Assembly (NCBI GenBank): GCA_045576455.1
Contig: JAZNGM010000007.1
Span: 69,287 to 133,286, forward strand
Origin: RGIG4034 sp045576455
Lineage (GTDB): Bacteria > Bacillota > Clostridia > Lachnospirales > Lachnospiraceae
DNA: 64,000 nt
Direction of reading: 5' to 3'
Below are positions 35,546 through 44,910 of the stretch, piece after piece. Position 1 is the first letter of the stretch. Each line of letters begins with the position of its first letter. Under the pieces are notes generated by a model. The model was not told the DNA's origin. It was given only the letters and a program-made list of their open reading frames with translations, and ran no database searches. A program made the translations under genes and the position numbers.

Positions 35546-36469
35546 ATGAGAAAACGTGGTAAAGGTGGTTTGAATAGAGAACAAATAATTATGCTTTCTG
35601 CCTCCGGATTTGTAATTATGGCATTAACATTGACCGGAGTATATGTAAGCAAAAAGGCAGACAATAATAAAGGCGATGGCTATAGTATTGATTTTGGGGC
35701 ATTGGAAAAAAACAATGAGGATGTTGAAGAGCAACCCAAGGATATTACGGATATGAATCCTGCCAGTACGGAGTCGACTGAGAATCCGGGACTTACATCC
35801 AATACAAAGGATACTAACATAATTATCCCTGAACAGACAGACTTAGATGCGGACCCGGATTTTGCGGAGATAGAGGACAGCGGTCTTTTGGCAGAGGGAC
35901 CTATTGTGAATGAAGAACCGGAAGGTAATCAAGAACAGGGGCCTGATGATGTGGCACAGATTGAACAGCCGGTTTCTGAGCCGGTTGAGAAACCGGTTGA
36001 AAAAGAGCCGGTAAATCAAGTCAGTGGTGGCGGTATAAAAGCAGAGACTTTAAGCTTTGGTTCAAACAGCACACTTAAATGGCCGATAGTTGGGAACGTG
36101 TTGTTAAATTACAGCATGGATAAAACCATCTACTTCCCAACGCTTGATTTATACAAATACAGTCCGGCAATCGTGATTGAAGCAGTGGAAGGTACACCGG
36201 TAACTGCGGCAACCAATGCCATTATTACGGACGTATATTACGATGAAGAAATCGGAAATGCGGTTAAAATGAACATCGGTAGCGGATATGAACTTATTTA
36301 CGGACAGCTTGATAAGATTGCCGTATCTAAGGGTGAAGGTATTAAGGCCGGAGAAATTGTAGGGTATGTTGCGGCTCCGACCAAATATTATTCCATCGAA
36401 GGAAGTAATGTTTATTTTGAACTCACAAAAGATGGAACACCTGTCAATCCGCTGAGTATATTAGAATAA
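35546..36469 (+). CDS. SpoIIQ-like M23-fold protein without visible zinc ligands
   Basis: 307 residues, start ATG 35546 with AAAGGAG. The N terminus has one membrane helix (IIMLSASGFVIMALTLTGVYV), then an acidic, proline/glutamate-rich linker (about 60-180) with EPVEKPVEKEP repeats, then a LytM/M23-like domain at about 200-305. The M23 metal and catalytic motifs are not intact: YGQL stands where YxHL is expected and NVYFEL where HLHFEL is expected. This pattern is like SpoIIQ proteins that bind SpoIIIAH without enzyme activity. It lies beside the SpoIID-like gene and the two are probably co-transcribed. Confidence 0.75.
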   Translation: MRKRGKGGLNREQIIMLSASGFVIMALTLTGVYVSKKADNNKGDGYSIDFGALEKNNEDVEEQPKDITDMNPASTESTENPGLTSNTKDTNIIIPEQTDLDADPDFAEIEDSGLLAEGPIVNEEPEGNQEQGPDDVAQIEQPVSEPVEKPVEKEPVNQVSGGGIKAETLSFGSNSTLKWPIVGNVLLNYSMDKTIYFPTLDLYKYSPAIVIEAVEGTPVTAATNAIITDVYYDEEIGNAVKMNIGSGYELIYGQLDKIAVSKGEGIKAGEIVGYVAAPTKYYSIEGSNVYFELTKDGTPVNPLSILE

Positions 36470-36550
36470 AGTCGCAATCGGGATTATTTACACTAGTTTT
36501 TCCCCCTCACGAATAAGGTACGCGCTTTACTCGATTGCTTTATGATAAAC

Positions 36551-36582
36551 GGTCTTCCATACATTGTGTGGAAGACCATTTT
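36551..36582 (+). terminator. Terminator after SpoIIQ-like gene
   Basis: GGTCTTCCA (36551-36559) pairs with TGGAAGACC (36569-36577), then ATTTTC. Confidence 0.75.
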
Positions 36583-36680
36583 CATAATGATATATGCTTT
36601 ACTTAAAACCGGCATTCGTGGTATTATCTTACTGTATGTATAATACGTGATGACAGGTTTTATTTATGTGAGGAACTAAG

Positions 36681-37997
36681 ATGTTACGTGGCTTTAAATA
36701 TATAGTTCTGCTGGCAGTTACGGTTGTTTTTTTGACTGGTTGCGGACAGGAAAAGAAGGAAGAGGAATATGTGCAGGAAACTGTGGAAGAAGCCTTTCAG
36801 GGAATGTGCGGAACCGAGGCTAATATATGTTATGAGCCGGTAACGCAGAAACCCAACATATCCGTGAACATGATAGGCTATGAGTCGGACGAGAAGAAGA
36901 TGGCAATTTTTAAGACGGAAGGTCTTGCGCGGTATTTTTATCTGCTGGATGTTGATACGAACGAAACCGTATACCGCGGAATGATAGAAGAACCGGTATA
37001 TAACGTATTAATGAATGCCTATATCAGTACCGGTGATTTTTCTTCTGTTACAAAAGAAGGAAAGTACATAGTATATACAGATTTTATTGGGGAATCCTAT
37101 CCGTTTGAAATTAAGAATAAGGTTAAAAGCACACTTTTTACAACAGGCTTACAGGAATTTTGCATGAAAATAGATGAGTATATGAATACGCCTTATGTAA
37201 AAAACAGTTTTTTTAAAAAGGCAGAAATGCTTAACTATATGCTGCTCAGCTATTCCTTATATCCTAAATCATATGCAGACGGTGTGGTGACGGATAGTGC
37301 CAATGAAATACCGGATATTTTAGATGAAACAAAAAAAGTAATTGAATGGTGCCGTGAAATACAGACAAGCGGGATGAGTGCAAATGACAGAATGGCGTTT
37401 ATAGGCCTTCTTGCCAAGTTCAGCCAGGTGTATAAACCATATGATAATGCATATGCCAACACGTGCCGTAAAGATGCGGAAGAATTTTATAAGGAAGCGG
37501 TAAAATCCGGTGCGGAAAAAGCGGATACCCAGATAGCATATTATGCGTCCTCTGTGCTTTATCATCTTACCGGTTATGTAAAATACCGTTCGGCGCTGTA
37601 TGAAGTGATGGATAGTGAAAAGTATACACATGATAACTGGGATTATGCCTTCCTAGCGGAAATGAATTATCTGATCGGCAAAAAGAACGTGGATATCGAA
37701 CGTTGTAATGTTATTATGAGAAATCTGATGGCATATGCAGAGGAGATTACCAGTACGTCGGGTAACGATGCATTAGGCATTACTTCCTACAAACCGGAAA
37801 GTATACTCCGCAAGATGCGCTATCTGGTAATCGCCAATTATGTGCTGGAAAGTAATGAATATAGGGAAATACTTCGAAATCATTATACCTATTTGGCGGG
37901 TGTCAATGTGGCGGGGGAAAACAGCCTTAAAGCATTGCAGGAGAAAGACAAAGTATTATTTTTGTTTATGCTTGCAGACATGAATGAAAATATATAG
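36681..37997 (+). CDS. Lipoprotein with GH9-like fold, likely non-catalytic
   Basis: 438 residues. A signal peptide ends in the lipobox VFLTGC. Residues about 60-160 look like the N-terminal Ig-like domain of family 9 cellulases (SVNMIGYESDEKKMAIF). From about 180 a helical barrel follows, with EIPDILDETKKVIEWCREIQ matching a GH9 core helix, but the GGWYDAGD catalytic segment is missing and no other general acid/base is clear. It is short for a GH9 enzyme. Attached outside the membrane, it may bind glycan. It is a single gene with flanking hairpins and precedes ddl. Confidence 0.6.
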   Translation: MLRGFKYIVLLAVTVVFLTGCGQEKKEEEYVQETVEEAFQGMCGTEANICYEPVTQKPNISVNMIGYESDEKKMAIFKTEGLARYFYLLDVDTNETVYRGMIEEPVYNVLMNAYISTGDFSSVTKEGKYIVYTDFIGESYPFEIKNKVKSTLFTTGLQEFCMKIDEYMNTPYVKNSFFKKAEMLNYMLLSYSLYPKSYADGVVTDSANEIPDILDETKKVIEWCREIQTSGMSANDRMAFIGLLAKFSQVYKPYDNAYANTCRKDAEEFYKEAVKSGAEKADTQIAYYASSVLYHLTGYVKYRSALYEVMDSEKYTHDNWDYAFLAEMNYLIGKKNVDIERCNVIMRNLMAYAEEITSTSGNDALGITSYKPESILRKMRYLVIANYVLESNEYREILRNHYTYLAGVNVAGENSLKALQEKDKVLFLFMLADMNENI

Positions 37998-38005
37998 TAA
38001 ACAGC

Positions 38006-38038
38006 ATATATAGAATAGATATAGAAAAGATATAGAAA
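38006..38038. repeat. 3 x 11-base repeat in the ddl leader
   Basis: AGATATAGAAA at 38017 and 38028 are exact copies, with a degenerate copy at 38006, directly before the ddl ribosome binding site. Confidence 0.7.
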
Positions 38039-38049
38039 GAAGGATAATA

Positions 38050-39081
38050 ATGAATATAGTAGTTTTGGCTGGTGGTGTCAGTACGGAAAGAGATGTATCA
38101 TTAAGCTCGGGAAAAATGATTTATAACGCTTTGAAAAAGAAGCATAACGTAATGTTACTGGATGTTTACTTTGGATATGAGGGCGAAGTTAACGAGGATA
38201 TTTTTTCTCCGGAAATAGATTATGCCAAGGACATTTGTGCAGTATCTGCAGAAAATCCTGATATAGAAGCCATTAAGGCGCTTAGAAAAGATAATTCCAA
38301 CGGCTTCTTCGGACCGAATGTAATAAAGATTTGCCAGATGGCGGATATCGTATTTTTGGGATTGCATGGTGAAAACGGCGAAAACGGTAAAGTGCAGGCA
38401 GCATTTGACTTATTGAATATTAAGTATACCGGTACGGATTATGTAAGTTCAGCTTTGTCCATGGATAAAGCACTGGCAAAAGAATTGTTTATGCAGAACA
38501 ATATACCGACGCCGGCAGGAATTAAGATTTCTTCAGTTTCTGAATGGAACGGACAGATTGAAGTGCCTTGCGTTGTAAAAACTACCTGTGGCGGTTCCAG
38601 CGTCGGGGTATATATATCACACAACGGGGATAAGACGAAGCAATATATTGAAGAAGCCTTTAAATACGGTGACGAAGTTGTTGTGGAGCAATATATTAAG
38701 GGAAGAGAGTTTTCCGTAGGCGTAGTTGACGGAAAAGCGTTACCGATTATAGAGATTGCCCCTTTGGAGGGATTCTATGACTATAAGAATAAATACCAGG
38801 AAGGCAGTGCGATAGAAACCTGTCCGGCAGAATTACCGGAAGAAGTTACACTTAAAATGCAGCGTTGTGCCGAAAAGGTATATGAAGTTTTACGTCTCAA
38901 GGTGTATACGAGAATCGATTTCATGATGGATGAAGACTATAACATATATTGTCTGGAAGCCAATACCCTTCCGGGATTTACACCGACCTCCCTTCTGCCG
39001 CAGGAAGCAGCAGCAATCGGAAAATCCTATGAAGAATTATGTGAGTGGATTATTCAGTTATCCCTTGAAAAGGATATATAA
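38050..39081 (+). CDS. ddl: D-alanine-D-alanine ligase family protein
   Basis: 343 residues, ATP-grasp fold. VLAGGVSTERDVSLSSG at the N terminus, VFLGLHGENGENGKVQ, KTTCGGSSVGV, then ARTHFM-like TRIDFMMDEDYNIYCLEANT and LPGFTPTSLLPQ at the C terminus are Ddl landmarks. It makes the D-Ala-D-Ala dipeptide for peptidoglycan; murF, which uses it, follows 38 bases downstream. GGATAATA precedes ATG 38050. Three 11-base A/T-rich repeats lie just upstream. Confidence 0.9.
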   Translation: MNIVVLAGGVSTERDVSLSSGKMIYNALKKKHNVMLLDVYFGYEGEVNEDIFSPEIDYAKDICAVSAENPDIEAIKALRKDNSNGFFGPNVIKICQMADIVFLGLHGENGENGKVQAAFDLLNIKYTGTDYVSSALSMDKALAKELFMQNNIPTPAGIKISSVSEWNGQIEVPCVVKTTCGGSSVGVYISHNGDKTKQYIEEAFKYGDEVVVEQYIKGREFSVGVVDGKALPIIEIAPLEGFYDYKNKYQEGSAIETCPAELPEEVTLKMQRCAEKVYEVLRLKVYTRIDFMMDEDYNIYCLEANTLPGFTPTSLLPQEAAAIGKSYEELCEWIIQLSLEKDI

Positions 39082-39118
39082 ATCAGATGCAATAAATTGC
39101 TCAGGAATGAGGAGTAGT

Positions 39119-40492
39119 ATGGTTAAAATGAGCTTATCCGACATAGCAAAAGCATGTCAGGGTGTATTATACGGAAAAGATACCGATAAGATTTCTTCTG
39201 TTACGATAGATTCGCGTCTGGTAGAAGAAGGAAGTCTTTTTATTGCTACAAAAGGAGAACGTGTTGACGGTCATTCCTTTATACCGGTTGCGATAGAAAA
39301 AGGTGCTGTGGCAGTAGTTTCAGAAAAGCCGTGTACAATCAGCGTACCTTATATTTTGGTAGAAGACAGTTTTGTGGCATTAAAGGCTATTGCAGAGTAT
39401 TACCGTATGTGTTTATCCATTCCGGTAGTTGGCATTACGGGCAGTGTCGGAAAAACCAGTACAAAAGAATTTATAGCTGCTGTTCTTTCTGAAAAGTTTT
39501 GCACTTTAAAGACACAGGGAAATTACAATAATGAAGTTGGTTTGCCGCTTACGGTTTTAAAAATCCGTAGGGAGCATGAAGCTGCTGTATTGGAAATGGG
39601 AATCAGTGAATTTAATGAGATGCACAGATTAAGCAAGGTAGCAAAACCGGATATTGCAGTTATCACAAATATTGGTATGTGTCATCTGGAAAACCTTATA
39701 GACCGTGATGGGGTGCTTAAGGCTAAGACAGAAATTTTTGATTATCTTAAAGAAGATGGAATCGTCTGCTTGAACGGCGATGATGATAAGCTTATTACCA
39801 TTACCGGGGTGAAAGGAAGAAAACCGGTTTTCTTCGGTATGGGTAACAATAATGACATTACGGTGAGAGACATAGTGTCTCACGGACTTACGGGAAGTGA
39901 ATGTGTAATTATTACGCCACAGGGAGAAGTTAAGGTAAATGTACCGTTACCGGGAGAGCATATGGTGCTGAATGCTTTGGCGGCAACAGCAGTAGGACTC
40001 TCTTTAGGTCTTTCGCTTTCAGAAATAGCTGAAGGAATCAGTAAGGTTAAACCGGTAAGCGGGCGCAGTAACCTTATCATGACAGATAAATATAACATTA
40101 TTGATGATTGCTATAATGCAAATCCGGTGTCAATGAAGGCAGCCATTGATTTGTTAAAGATGGCGGCAACCAGGACGGTAGCCGTACTGGGAGATATGTT
40201 TGAACTTGGCTCGGACGAAGTCAGTCTTCATACTTCTGTAGGAATGTATGTAGCTGAAAAAAATGTTGATGTGCTGATATGTGTGGGTAATCTTTCAAAA
40301 AATATGTACGAGGGCGCACTGGATTTTAAAAAGAATAATCCGGAATGTAAAACCCATGTATATTATTATGAAAATCAAGAGATGCTTTTAAAAGAGCTGA
40401 ATCAGATATTAATGGAAAATGATACGGTATTATTCAAAGCTTCGCATGGAATGCATTTTGATGAGATAATAAAAAAACAAGGCTTACAATAA
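39119..40492 (+). CDS. murF: UDP-MurNAc-tripeptide-D-Ala-D-Ala ligase
   Basis: About 457 residues from ATG 39119 (GGAG upstream). It joins D-Ala-D-Ala to UDP-MurNAc-tripeptide in the cytoplasm. The Mur ligase P-loop GITGSVGKTSTKEF, the QGNYNNEVGLPLT segment typical of MurF, and NPVSMKAAIDLL with DCYNANP in the C-terminal domain are present. A longer frame reading from 38930 overlaps ddl and has no site. The stop lies inside the terminator shared with plsC. Confidence 0.95.
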   Translation: MVKMSLSDIAKACQGVLYGKDTDKISSVTIDSRLVEEGSLFIATKGERVDGHSFIPVAIEKGAVAVVSEKPCTISVPYILVEDSFVALKAIAEYYRMCLSIPVVGITGSVGKTSTKEFIAAVLSEKFCTLKTQGNYNNEVGLPLTVLKIRREHEAAVLEMGISEFNEMHRLSKVAKPDIAVITNIGMCHLENLIDRDGVLKAKTEIFDYLKEDGIVCLNGDDDKLITITGVKGRKPVFFGMGNNNDITVRDIVSHGLTGSECVIITPQGEVKVNVPLPGEHMVLNALAATAVGLSLGLSLSEIAEGISKVKPVSGRSNLIMTDKYNIIDDCYNANPVSMKAAIDLLKMAATRTVAVLGDMFELGSDEVSLHTSVGMYVAEKNVDVLICVGNLSKNMYEGALDFKKNNPECKTHVYYYENQEMLLKELNQILMENDTVLFKASHGMHFDEIIKKQGLQ

Positions 40493-40503
40493 AGCCTTGT
40501 TTT
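40474..40503. terminator. Bidirectional terminator between murF and plsC
   Basis: AAAACAAGGCTT (40474-40485) and AAGCCTTGTTTT (40492-40503) form a symmetric stem with A-runs before and T-runs after, overlapping both stop codons. It can serve both converging genes. Confidence 0.88.
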
Positions 40504-41218
40504 CTTCAAGCATTTCTGCAATAACATTTTGGAAATAAGTACCGATATTTTTTTGGTCTTCTTTAGAAAGCTCATTGATATAAATGGGTTTTCCGTACCG
40601 AAGAACAATTTTAGTCTTTTTGATTTTAGGAAAATGGTTTTCAAATATTTCTGCCGTATTACTAAGGGCAAACGGAAGAACCGGAACGCCTGATTTTTGG
40701 GCAATTTTAAAACTGCCGTCATGGAACGGAAGTAATGAGCCTTCTTCCTTGTTGCGGGTTCCTTCGGGGAAGATACAAATGGAGGTTCCCTGTTTTTCGA
40801 GTTCAATACATTTTAAAATAGTTACAAGACCCTTTTTTACATCTTTACGGTCAAGGAACTGACAGTTTACCAGTTTCATCCAGAAGTTTAACAGAAAGAC
40901 CTTACTCATTTCGGCTTTTGCAACATAGCCGGTTGGTCTTGGCACTCTGACATAAGTTATCATAATGTCAAAAAAGCTTCTGTGGTTACCGATATAGAGT
41001 ACGGGGGTGTCCTTGGGAACATTTTCTTCCCCAACGACGTTTATTTGAACGCCGCTTATGAAAAGAATAACCCGGAAGCCCCATAATACTATGGCGAGAC
41101 TGCTTTTGTCGCGGGCACTTCTGCTAAACTTACCTAATATCCATTCAAATATCATAATCGGAATGGTGAGTATAAGGAACAGCACCAGAAAGAGTGCAGC
41201 TAATATAAATCGTATCAT
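40484..41218 (-). CDS. plsC: 1-acyl-sn-glycerol-3-phosphate acyltransferase
   Basis: 244 residues. An N-terminal membrane segment (FILAALFLVLFLILTIPIMI) is followed by the HX4D motif NHRSFFD near residue 79 and FPEGTRNKEEG near 151, the two catalytic and substrate motifs of lysophosphatidic acid acyltransferases. It makes phosphatidic acid for membrane lipid synthesis. It has its own sigma-A promoter on the minus strand. Confidence 0.92.
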   Translation of the reverse strand: MIRFILAALFLVLFLILTIPIMIFEWILGKFSRSARDKSSLAIVLWGFRVILFISGVQINVVGEENVPKDTPVLYIGNHRSFFDIMITYVRVPRPTGYVAKAEMSKVFLLNFWMKLVNCQFLDRKDVKKGLVTILKCIELEKQGTSICIFPEGTRNKEEGSLLPFHDGSFKIAQKSGVPVLPFALSNTAEIFENHFPKIKKTKIVLRYGKPIYINELSKEDQKNIGTYFQNVIAEMLEENKALL

Positions 41219-41251
41219 AAATTATCTCCTATTTTATGTGTTGCTTTTAAC

Positions 41252-41280
41252 ATTATACAGTTAGTGGCAGGGAAAAGCAA
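41252..41280 (-). promoter_or_regulatory. Sigma-A promoter of plsC
   Basis: On the minus strand TTGCTT (41280-41275), 17-base spacer, TATAAT (41257-41252), 34 bases before the plsC start. Confidence 0.8.
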
Positions 41281-41352
41281 GAACAGCAATTATTGTAATG
41301 CCGGACGTCTTTTTTACATAGAATAGAGTAAAGAATTATGTAGCGGTATGAG

Positions 41353-41766
41353 ATGATTAACAGAATAGGTCAGATGATTTTTACGCTTATTTTGATGGCT
41401 GCGTTGCTGGCGGGTTGTACAATTATTGAGGATAGGACACAAAAGATAAAGGATATTGAATTTACGGTAGTGCCGGAGCAGGAGATTCCGGAAGAGCTCC
41501 TTTTACAAATAAGGCAGAGGCAGGATAATGTATTTAAAATGACGTATGCCGATGAAGATTATTTGTATATATGTGTCGGATACGGTGCGCAGGAAACCGG
41601 TGGTTATAGTGTAACAGTGGACGAATTGTACCTGACGGCGAATGCGATTTACATTAATACATCCCTTCTTGCACCACAGGAGAAAATAAATCGAAAAGGA
41701 ATGGCATCATATCCCTATATTTGTGTTAAGATGGAATATATAGACAAAACGGTTGTCTTTGAATAA
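41353..41766 (+). CDS. PrcB-like lipoprotein
   Basis: 137 residues with a signal peptide ending in the lipobox ALLAGC, so probably anchored on the outer face of the membrane. The later VGYGAQETGGYSVTVDELY and YPYICVKMEYID match the PrcB C-terminal domain, named for a subunit of the dentilisin protease complex. The protease partner is not seen. It has a weak ribosome binding site. The next gene, pyrC, begins 37 bases downstream. Confidence 0.75.
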   Translation: MINRIGQMIFTLILMAALLAGCTIIEDRTQKIKDIEFTVVPEQEIPEELLLQIRQRQDNVFKMTYADEDYLYICVGYGAQETGGYSVTVDELYLTANAIYINTSLLAPQEKINRKGMASYPYICVKMEYIDKTVVFE

Positions 41767-41802
41767 TAATGCATACAGCCGGTATGCAGAAATGAGGAAA
41801 AA

Positions 41803-43125
41803 ATGTTACTGATAGAAAATGGTTATGTAGTTGATCCGAAATCAGGAACGGCTAAAATACAAGATGTATTTATAAAAGAAGGACGTATTTTAAAGGTAGG
41901 GGAAAATCTGCGCGGTCAAAATGCACTTTGCGATTGTGAAAGCGGGATGCCGGAAGACATTACCATAATTGATGCAAAAGAGATGGTAGTAATGCCGGGA
42001 CTGATTGATGTGCATTCACATTTCCGTGATCCCGGCTTTACCTATAAGGAAGATATTTTGACAGGAGCAAAGGCGGCTGCGGCAGGCGGATACACTACGG
42101 TAGTGTTGATGGCAAATACAAAACCATGCGTGGACAATACGGAAACACTTAAGTATATCTTAGATAAAGGGCATGAAACCGATATCAGGGTGGAGACCTG
42201 CGCCTGTGTGACAATGGGACTTAAAGGACAGGAGCCGGTTAACTTTGATAAGCTTTATGCAGAAGGGGCTGTCGGTTTTACGGACGACGGAATACCGATT
42301 ACGGATTATGAAGTTTTAAAACAGGCAATGGTACATCTTGCCGGTAAGAAGATACCTATCAGCCTTCATGAAGAAGACCCGAAACTTATTGACAATAACG
42401 GTGTAAACCGTGGTACGGCATCTAAGCATTACGGAATTGGCGGTTCGCCGAGAGACGCAGAAATCGAACTTGTAAAAAGAGATATTGCGTTAGCGCTTGA
42501 AACCGGTGCGGTTGTTAATTTCCAGCATATCAGTACCAAAGAGGCAGTGGAATTAATAAGGGATGCAAAACTTAAGAGTGAAAATATCCATGCAGAAGCT
42601 TGTCCGCATCATTTTACCCTTACGGAAGAAGCGGTAATTTGGCATGGAACATTGGCGAAAATGAATCCACCGCTTAGAACTGAAGAAGACAGGGCGGCCA
42701 TTGTGGAAGGACTTATTGACGGTACACTGGATATTATAGCGACCGATCATGCACCGCACAGTGTCGAGGAAAAAGCAAAACCGATAACGGAAGCACCAAG
42801 CGGTATTATCGGATTGGAAACGGCATTATCGCTTTCTTATATGGAGCTTGTAGATAAAAACGGCATGGATTTTGTGACCCTGGCAAATAGATTATGTCTT
42901 GCACCTGCCGCAATGTATGGCTTAAAGGCGAGAGGATACCTTCAGGAAGGAGCCCTCGGGGATGTGGTTGTTTTTGATCCGAAGGCAGTATGGGTTGCAG
43001 GCAATTATTTATCCAAGTCATCCAATACACCGTTTACGAATAAAGAATTAAAAGGTGTTGTAAAATATACGATATGTAACGGACAAGTTGTATATGACAG
43101 AAATAAAAGAGAGGAGTTAAAGTAA
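41803..43125 (+). CDS. pyrC: Dihydroorotase
   Basis: 440 residues. It closes carbamoyl-aspartate to dihydroorotate in pyrimidine synthesis. Zinc motifs are DVHSHFRDPGFTYKED near residue 67, QHISTKEAVELI and ATDHAPHS near 311. The long form of the amidohydrolase (class I) fits Firmicutes. It overlaps pyrK by 1 base (TAATG), and pyrD follows, so pyrC-pyrK-pyrD form an operon. Confidence 0.95.
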   Translation: MLLIENGYVVDPKSGTAKIQDVFIKEGRILKVGENLRGQNALCDCESGMPEDITIIDAKEMVVMPGLIDVHSHFRDPGFTYKEDILTGAKAAAAGGYTTVVLMANTKPCVDNTETLKYILDKGHETDIRVETCACVTMGLKGQEPVNFDKLYAEGAVGFTDDGIPITDYEVLKQAMVHLAGKKIPISLHEEDPKLIDNNGVNRGTASKHYGIGGSPRDAEIELVKRDIALALETGAVVNFQHISTKEAVELIRDAKLKSENIHAEACPHHFTLTEEAVIWHGTLAKMNPPLRTEEDRAAIVEGLIDGTLDIIATDHAPHSVEEKAKPITEAPSGIIGLETALSLSYMELVDKNGMDFVTLANRLCLAPAAMYGLKARGYLQEGALGDVVVFDPKAVWVAGNYLSKSSNTPFTNKELKGVVKYTICNGQVVYDRNKREELK

Positions 43126-43904
43126 TGAACCAGAAGAAGAAAGTAACAGCAACTGTTCATGAATCCAATAAACTTGCAGAAGGCATTTATGAAATGTGGA
43201 TTAATACGGATCTTGCACTTACGGCAAAACCGGGACAGTTTGTAGGAGTTTACCCTAAAGACAAGAGTACACTTTTACCACGTCCCATCAGTATATGTGA
43301 GGCAGACCGTTTCAAGAAGAGATTAAGACTGGTATATAGGATTGCCGGCAAGGGAACAGAGGAGTTTTCCGGATATAAGGCAGGCGATACCGTAACTATA
43401 TTAGGTAATCTTGGTAACGGTTATCCGCTCGATGAAATCAAGGATGCAAAAAGTGTAATGATTATGGGCGGCGGTATCGGTATTCCTCCGATGGTTGAAC
43501 TTGCCAAGAATTTATCCTGTGAAAAAACAATTGTAGTAGGATACCGTAATGATGATTTGTTTTTAAATCAGGAGCTTTATCAGAACGGAACTTTATATAT
43601 CGCAACAGAAGACGGAAGTATCGGAACGAAAGGAAATGTTCTTGATGCTGTCCGTGAAAAAGGACTTCATGCGGAAGTGATATGTGCCTGCGGTCCGATG
43701 CCGATGTTACGTGCCATTAAGCAGTATGCGAAAGAAAACGGCATTAAGGCGTACATTTCGTTGGAAGAAAGAATGGCTTGTGGTGTAGGCGCTTGTCTTG
43801 GCTGTGTATGCAAGACAAAAGAAACGGATCACCATTCGCATGTTAATAATACCCGTATTTGTACAAATGGTCCGGTATTTGATGCAGAAGAGGTTGAGAT
43901 ATAA
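43125..43904 (+). CDS. pyrK: Dihydroorotate dehydrogenase B electron transfer subunit
   Basis: 259 residues. PyrK carries FAD and a 2Fe-2S cluster to pass electrons from PyrD to NAD. The FAD segment RPISICEAD, the NAD segment MIMGGGIGIPPMVELAK and the four clustering cysteines in MACGVGACLGCVCK and RICTNGP near the C terminus are all there. It sits between pyrC and pyrD as expected. Confidence 0.95.
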   Translation: MNQKKKVTATVHESNKLAEGIYEMWINTDLALTAKPGQFVGVYPKDKSTLLPRPISICEADRFKKRLRLVYRIAGKGTEEFSGYKAGDTVTILGNLGNGYPLDEIKDAKSVMIMGGGIGIPPMVELAKNLSCEKTIVVGYRNDDLFLNQELYQNGTLYIATEDGSIGTKGNVLDAVREKGLHAEVICACGPMPMLRAIKQYAKENGIKAYISLEERMACGVGACLGCVCKTKETDHHSHVNNTRICTNGPVFDAEEVEI

Positions 43905-43940
43905 ACGAGTAATAAACAACCTGATAAAGAAAGGTATGGT

Positions 43941-44849
43941 ATGAGAATGAATACAACAATTAATATAGCAGGCGTTGAATTTAAAAATCCGGTAATGACA
44001 GCTTCCGGTACATTTGGTTCAGGAATGGAATACAGCCAGTTTGTAGATTTAAATCAGTTGGGTGCAGTGGTAACGAAGGGTGTTGCCAATGTTCCGTGGC
44101 CGGGAAACCCGACGCCGAGAGTGGCAGAGGTTTACGGTGGTATGCTTAATGCTATCGGCTTACAAAATCCGGGTATTGATGTTTTTATCGAGAGGGATAT
44201 TCCTTTCCTTAAAAAATACGATACCAAGATTATCGTAAATGTGTGTGGAAAATCCGTACAAGATTATCTTGATGTAGTGGAAAAATTATCCGACCAGCCG
44301 GTCGACATGCTTGAAATCAATGTTTCCTGTCCGAACGTTAAAGAAGGTGCCATTGCTTTTGGACAGAATACAGAGGCACTTTCACAGATTACAAAAGAGA
44401 TTAAGAAGGTGGCAAAGCAACCGGTAATTATGAAGCTTTCCCCTAATGTGACGGATATTGCATTGATGGCAAAAGTGGCAGAAGAAGCCGGAGCCGATGC
44501 GGTTTCCCTTATTAATACATTAACCGGTATGAAGATTGACATTCACAGAAAGAAATTTGTATTGGCAAATAAAACGGGTGGTATGTCAGGACCTGCCATT
44601 AAACCGGTTGCAGTGCGCATGGTATACCAGGTAGCACAGGCGGTAAATATTCCGGTTATCGGAATGGGCGGTATCGCAAATGCCGAAGATGCCATAGAGT
44701 TTATGTTGGCCGGTGCAACAGCCGTGAGTGTCGGTATGATGAATTTTGTAAATCCTTATGCAACAACCGAAATCGTGCAGGGTATTAAGGATTATATGGA
44801 AAAATATAATGTAAATGATATAAAAGAACTGATTGGCGCCGTACAATAG
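43941..44849 (+). CDS. pyrD: Dihydroorotate dehydrogenase B catalytic subunit
   Basis: 302 residues, class 1B. It oxidises dihydroorotate to orotate with FMN. NPVMTASGTFGSG, the catalytic cysteine in LEINVSCPNVKEG near residue 135, SLINTLTGMKID and GMGGIANAEDA are landmarks. A terminator hairpin begins 13 bases after the stop. Confidence 0.96.
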   Translation: MRMNTTINIAGVEFKNPVMTASGTFGSGMEYSQFVDLNQLGAVVTKGVANVPWPGNPTPRVAEVYGGMLNAIGLQNPGIDVFIERDIPFLKKYDTKIIVNVCGKSVQDYLDVVEKLSDQPVDMLEINVSCPNVKEGAIAFGQNTEALSQITKEIKKVAKQPVIMKLSPNVTDIALMAKVAEEAGADAVSLINTLTGMKIDIHRKKFVLANKTGGMSGPAIKPVAVRMVYQVAQAVNIPVIGMGGIANAEDAIEFMLAGATAVSVGMMNFVNPYATTEIVQGIKDYMEKYNVNDIKELIGAVQ

Positions 44850-44861
44850 TCATTTTTAAAG

Positions 44862-44910
44862 GCTCTTCCGAATACAATGAAATGAAAGTATTCGGGAGGG
44901 CTTTATTTTT
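44862..44910 (+). terminator. Terminator of pyrD overlapping the next gene's start signals
   Basis: GCTCTTCCGAATAC (44862-44875) pairs with GTATTCGGGAGGGC (44888-44901) using two G-U pairs, then TTTATTTTT. The right arm contains the GGGAGGG ribosome binding site and the T-tract ends at the TTG start of the SPOCS-LysM gene. Confidence 0.8.
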
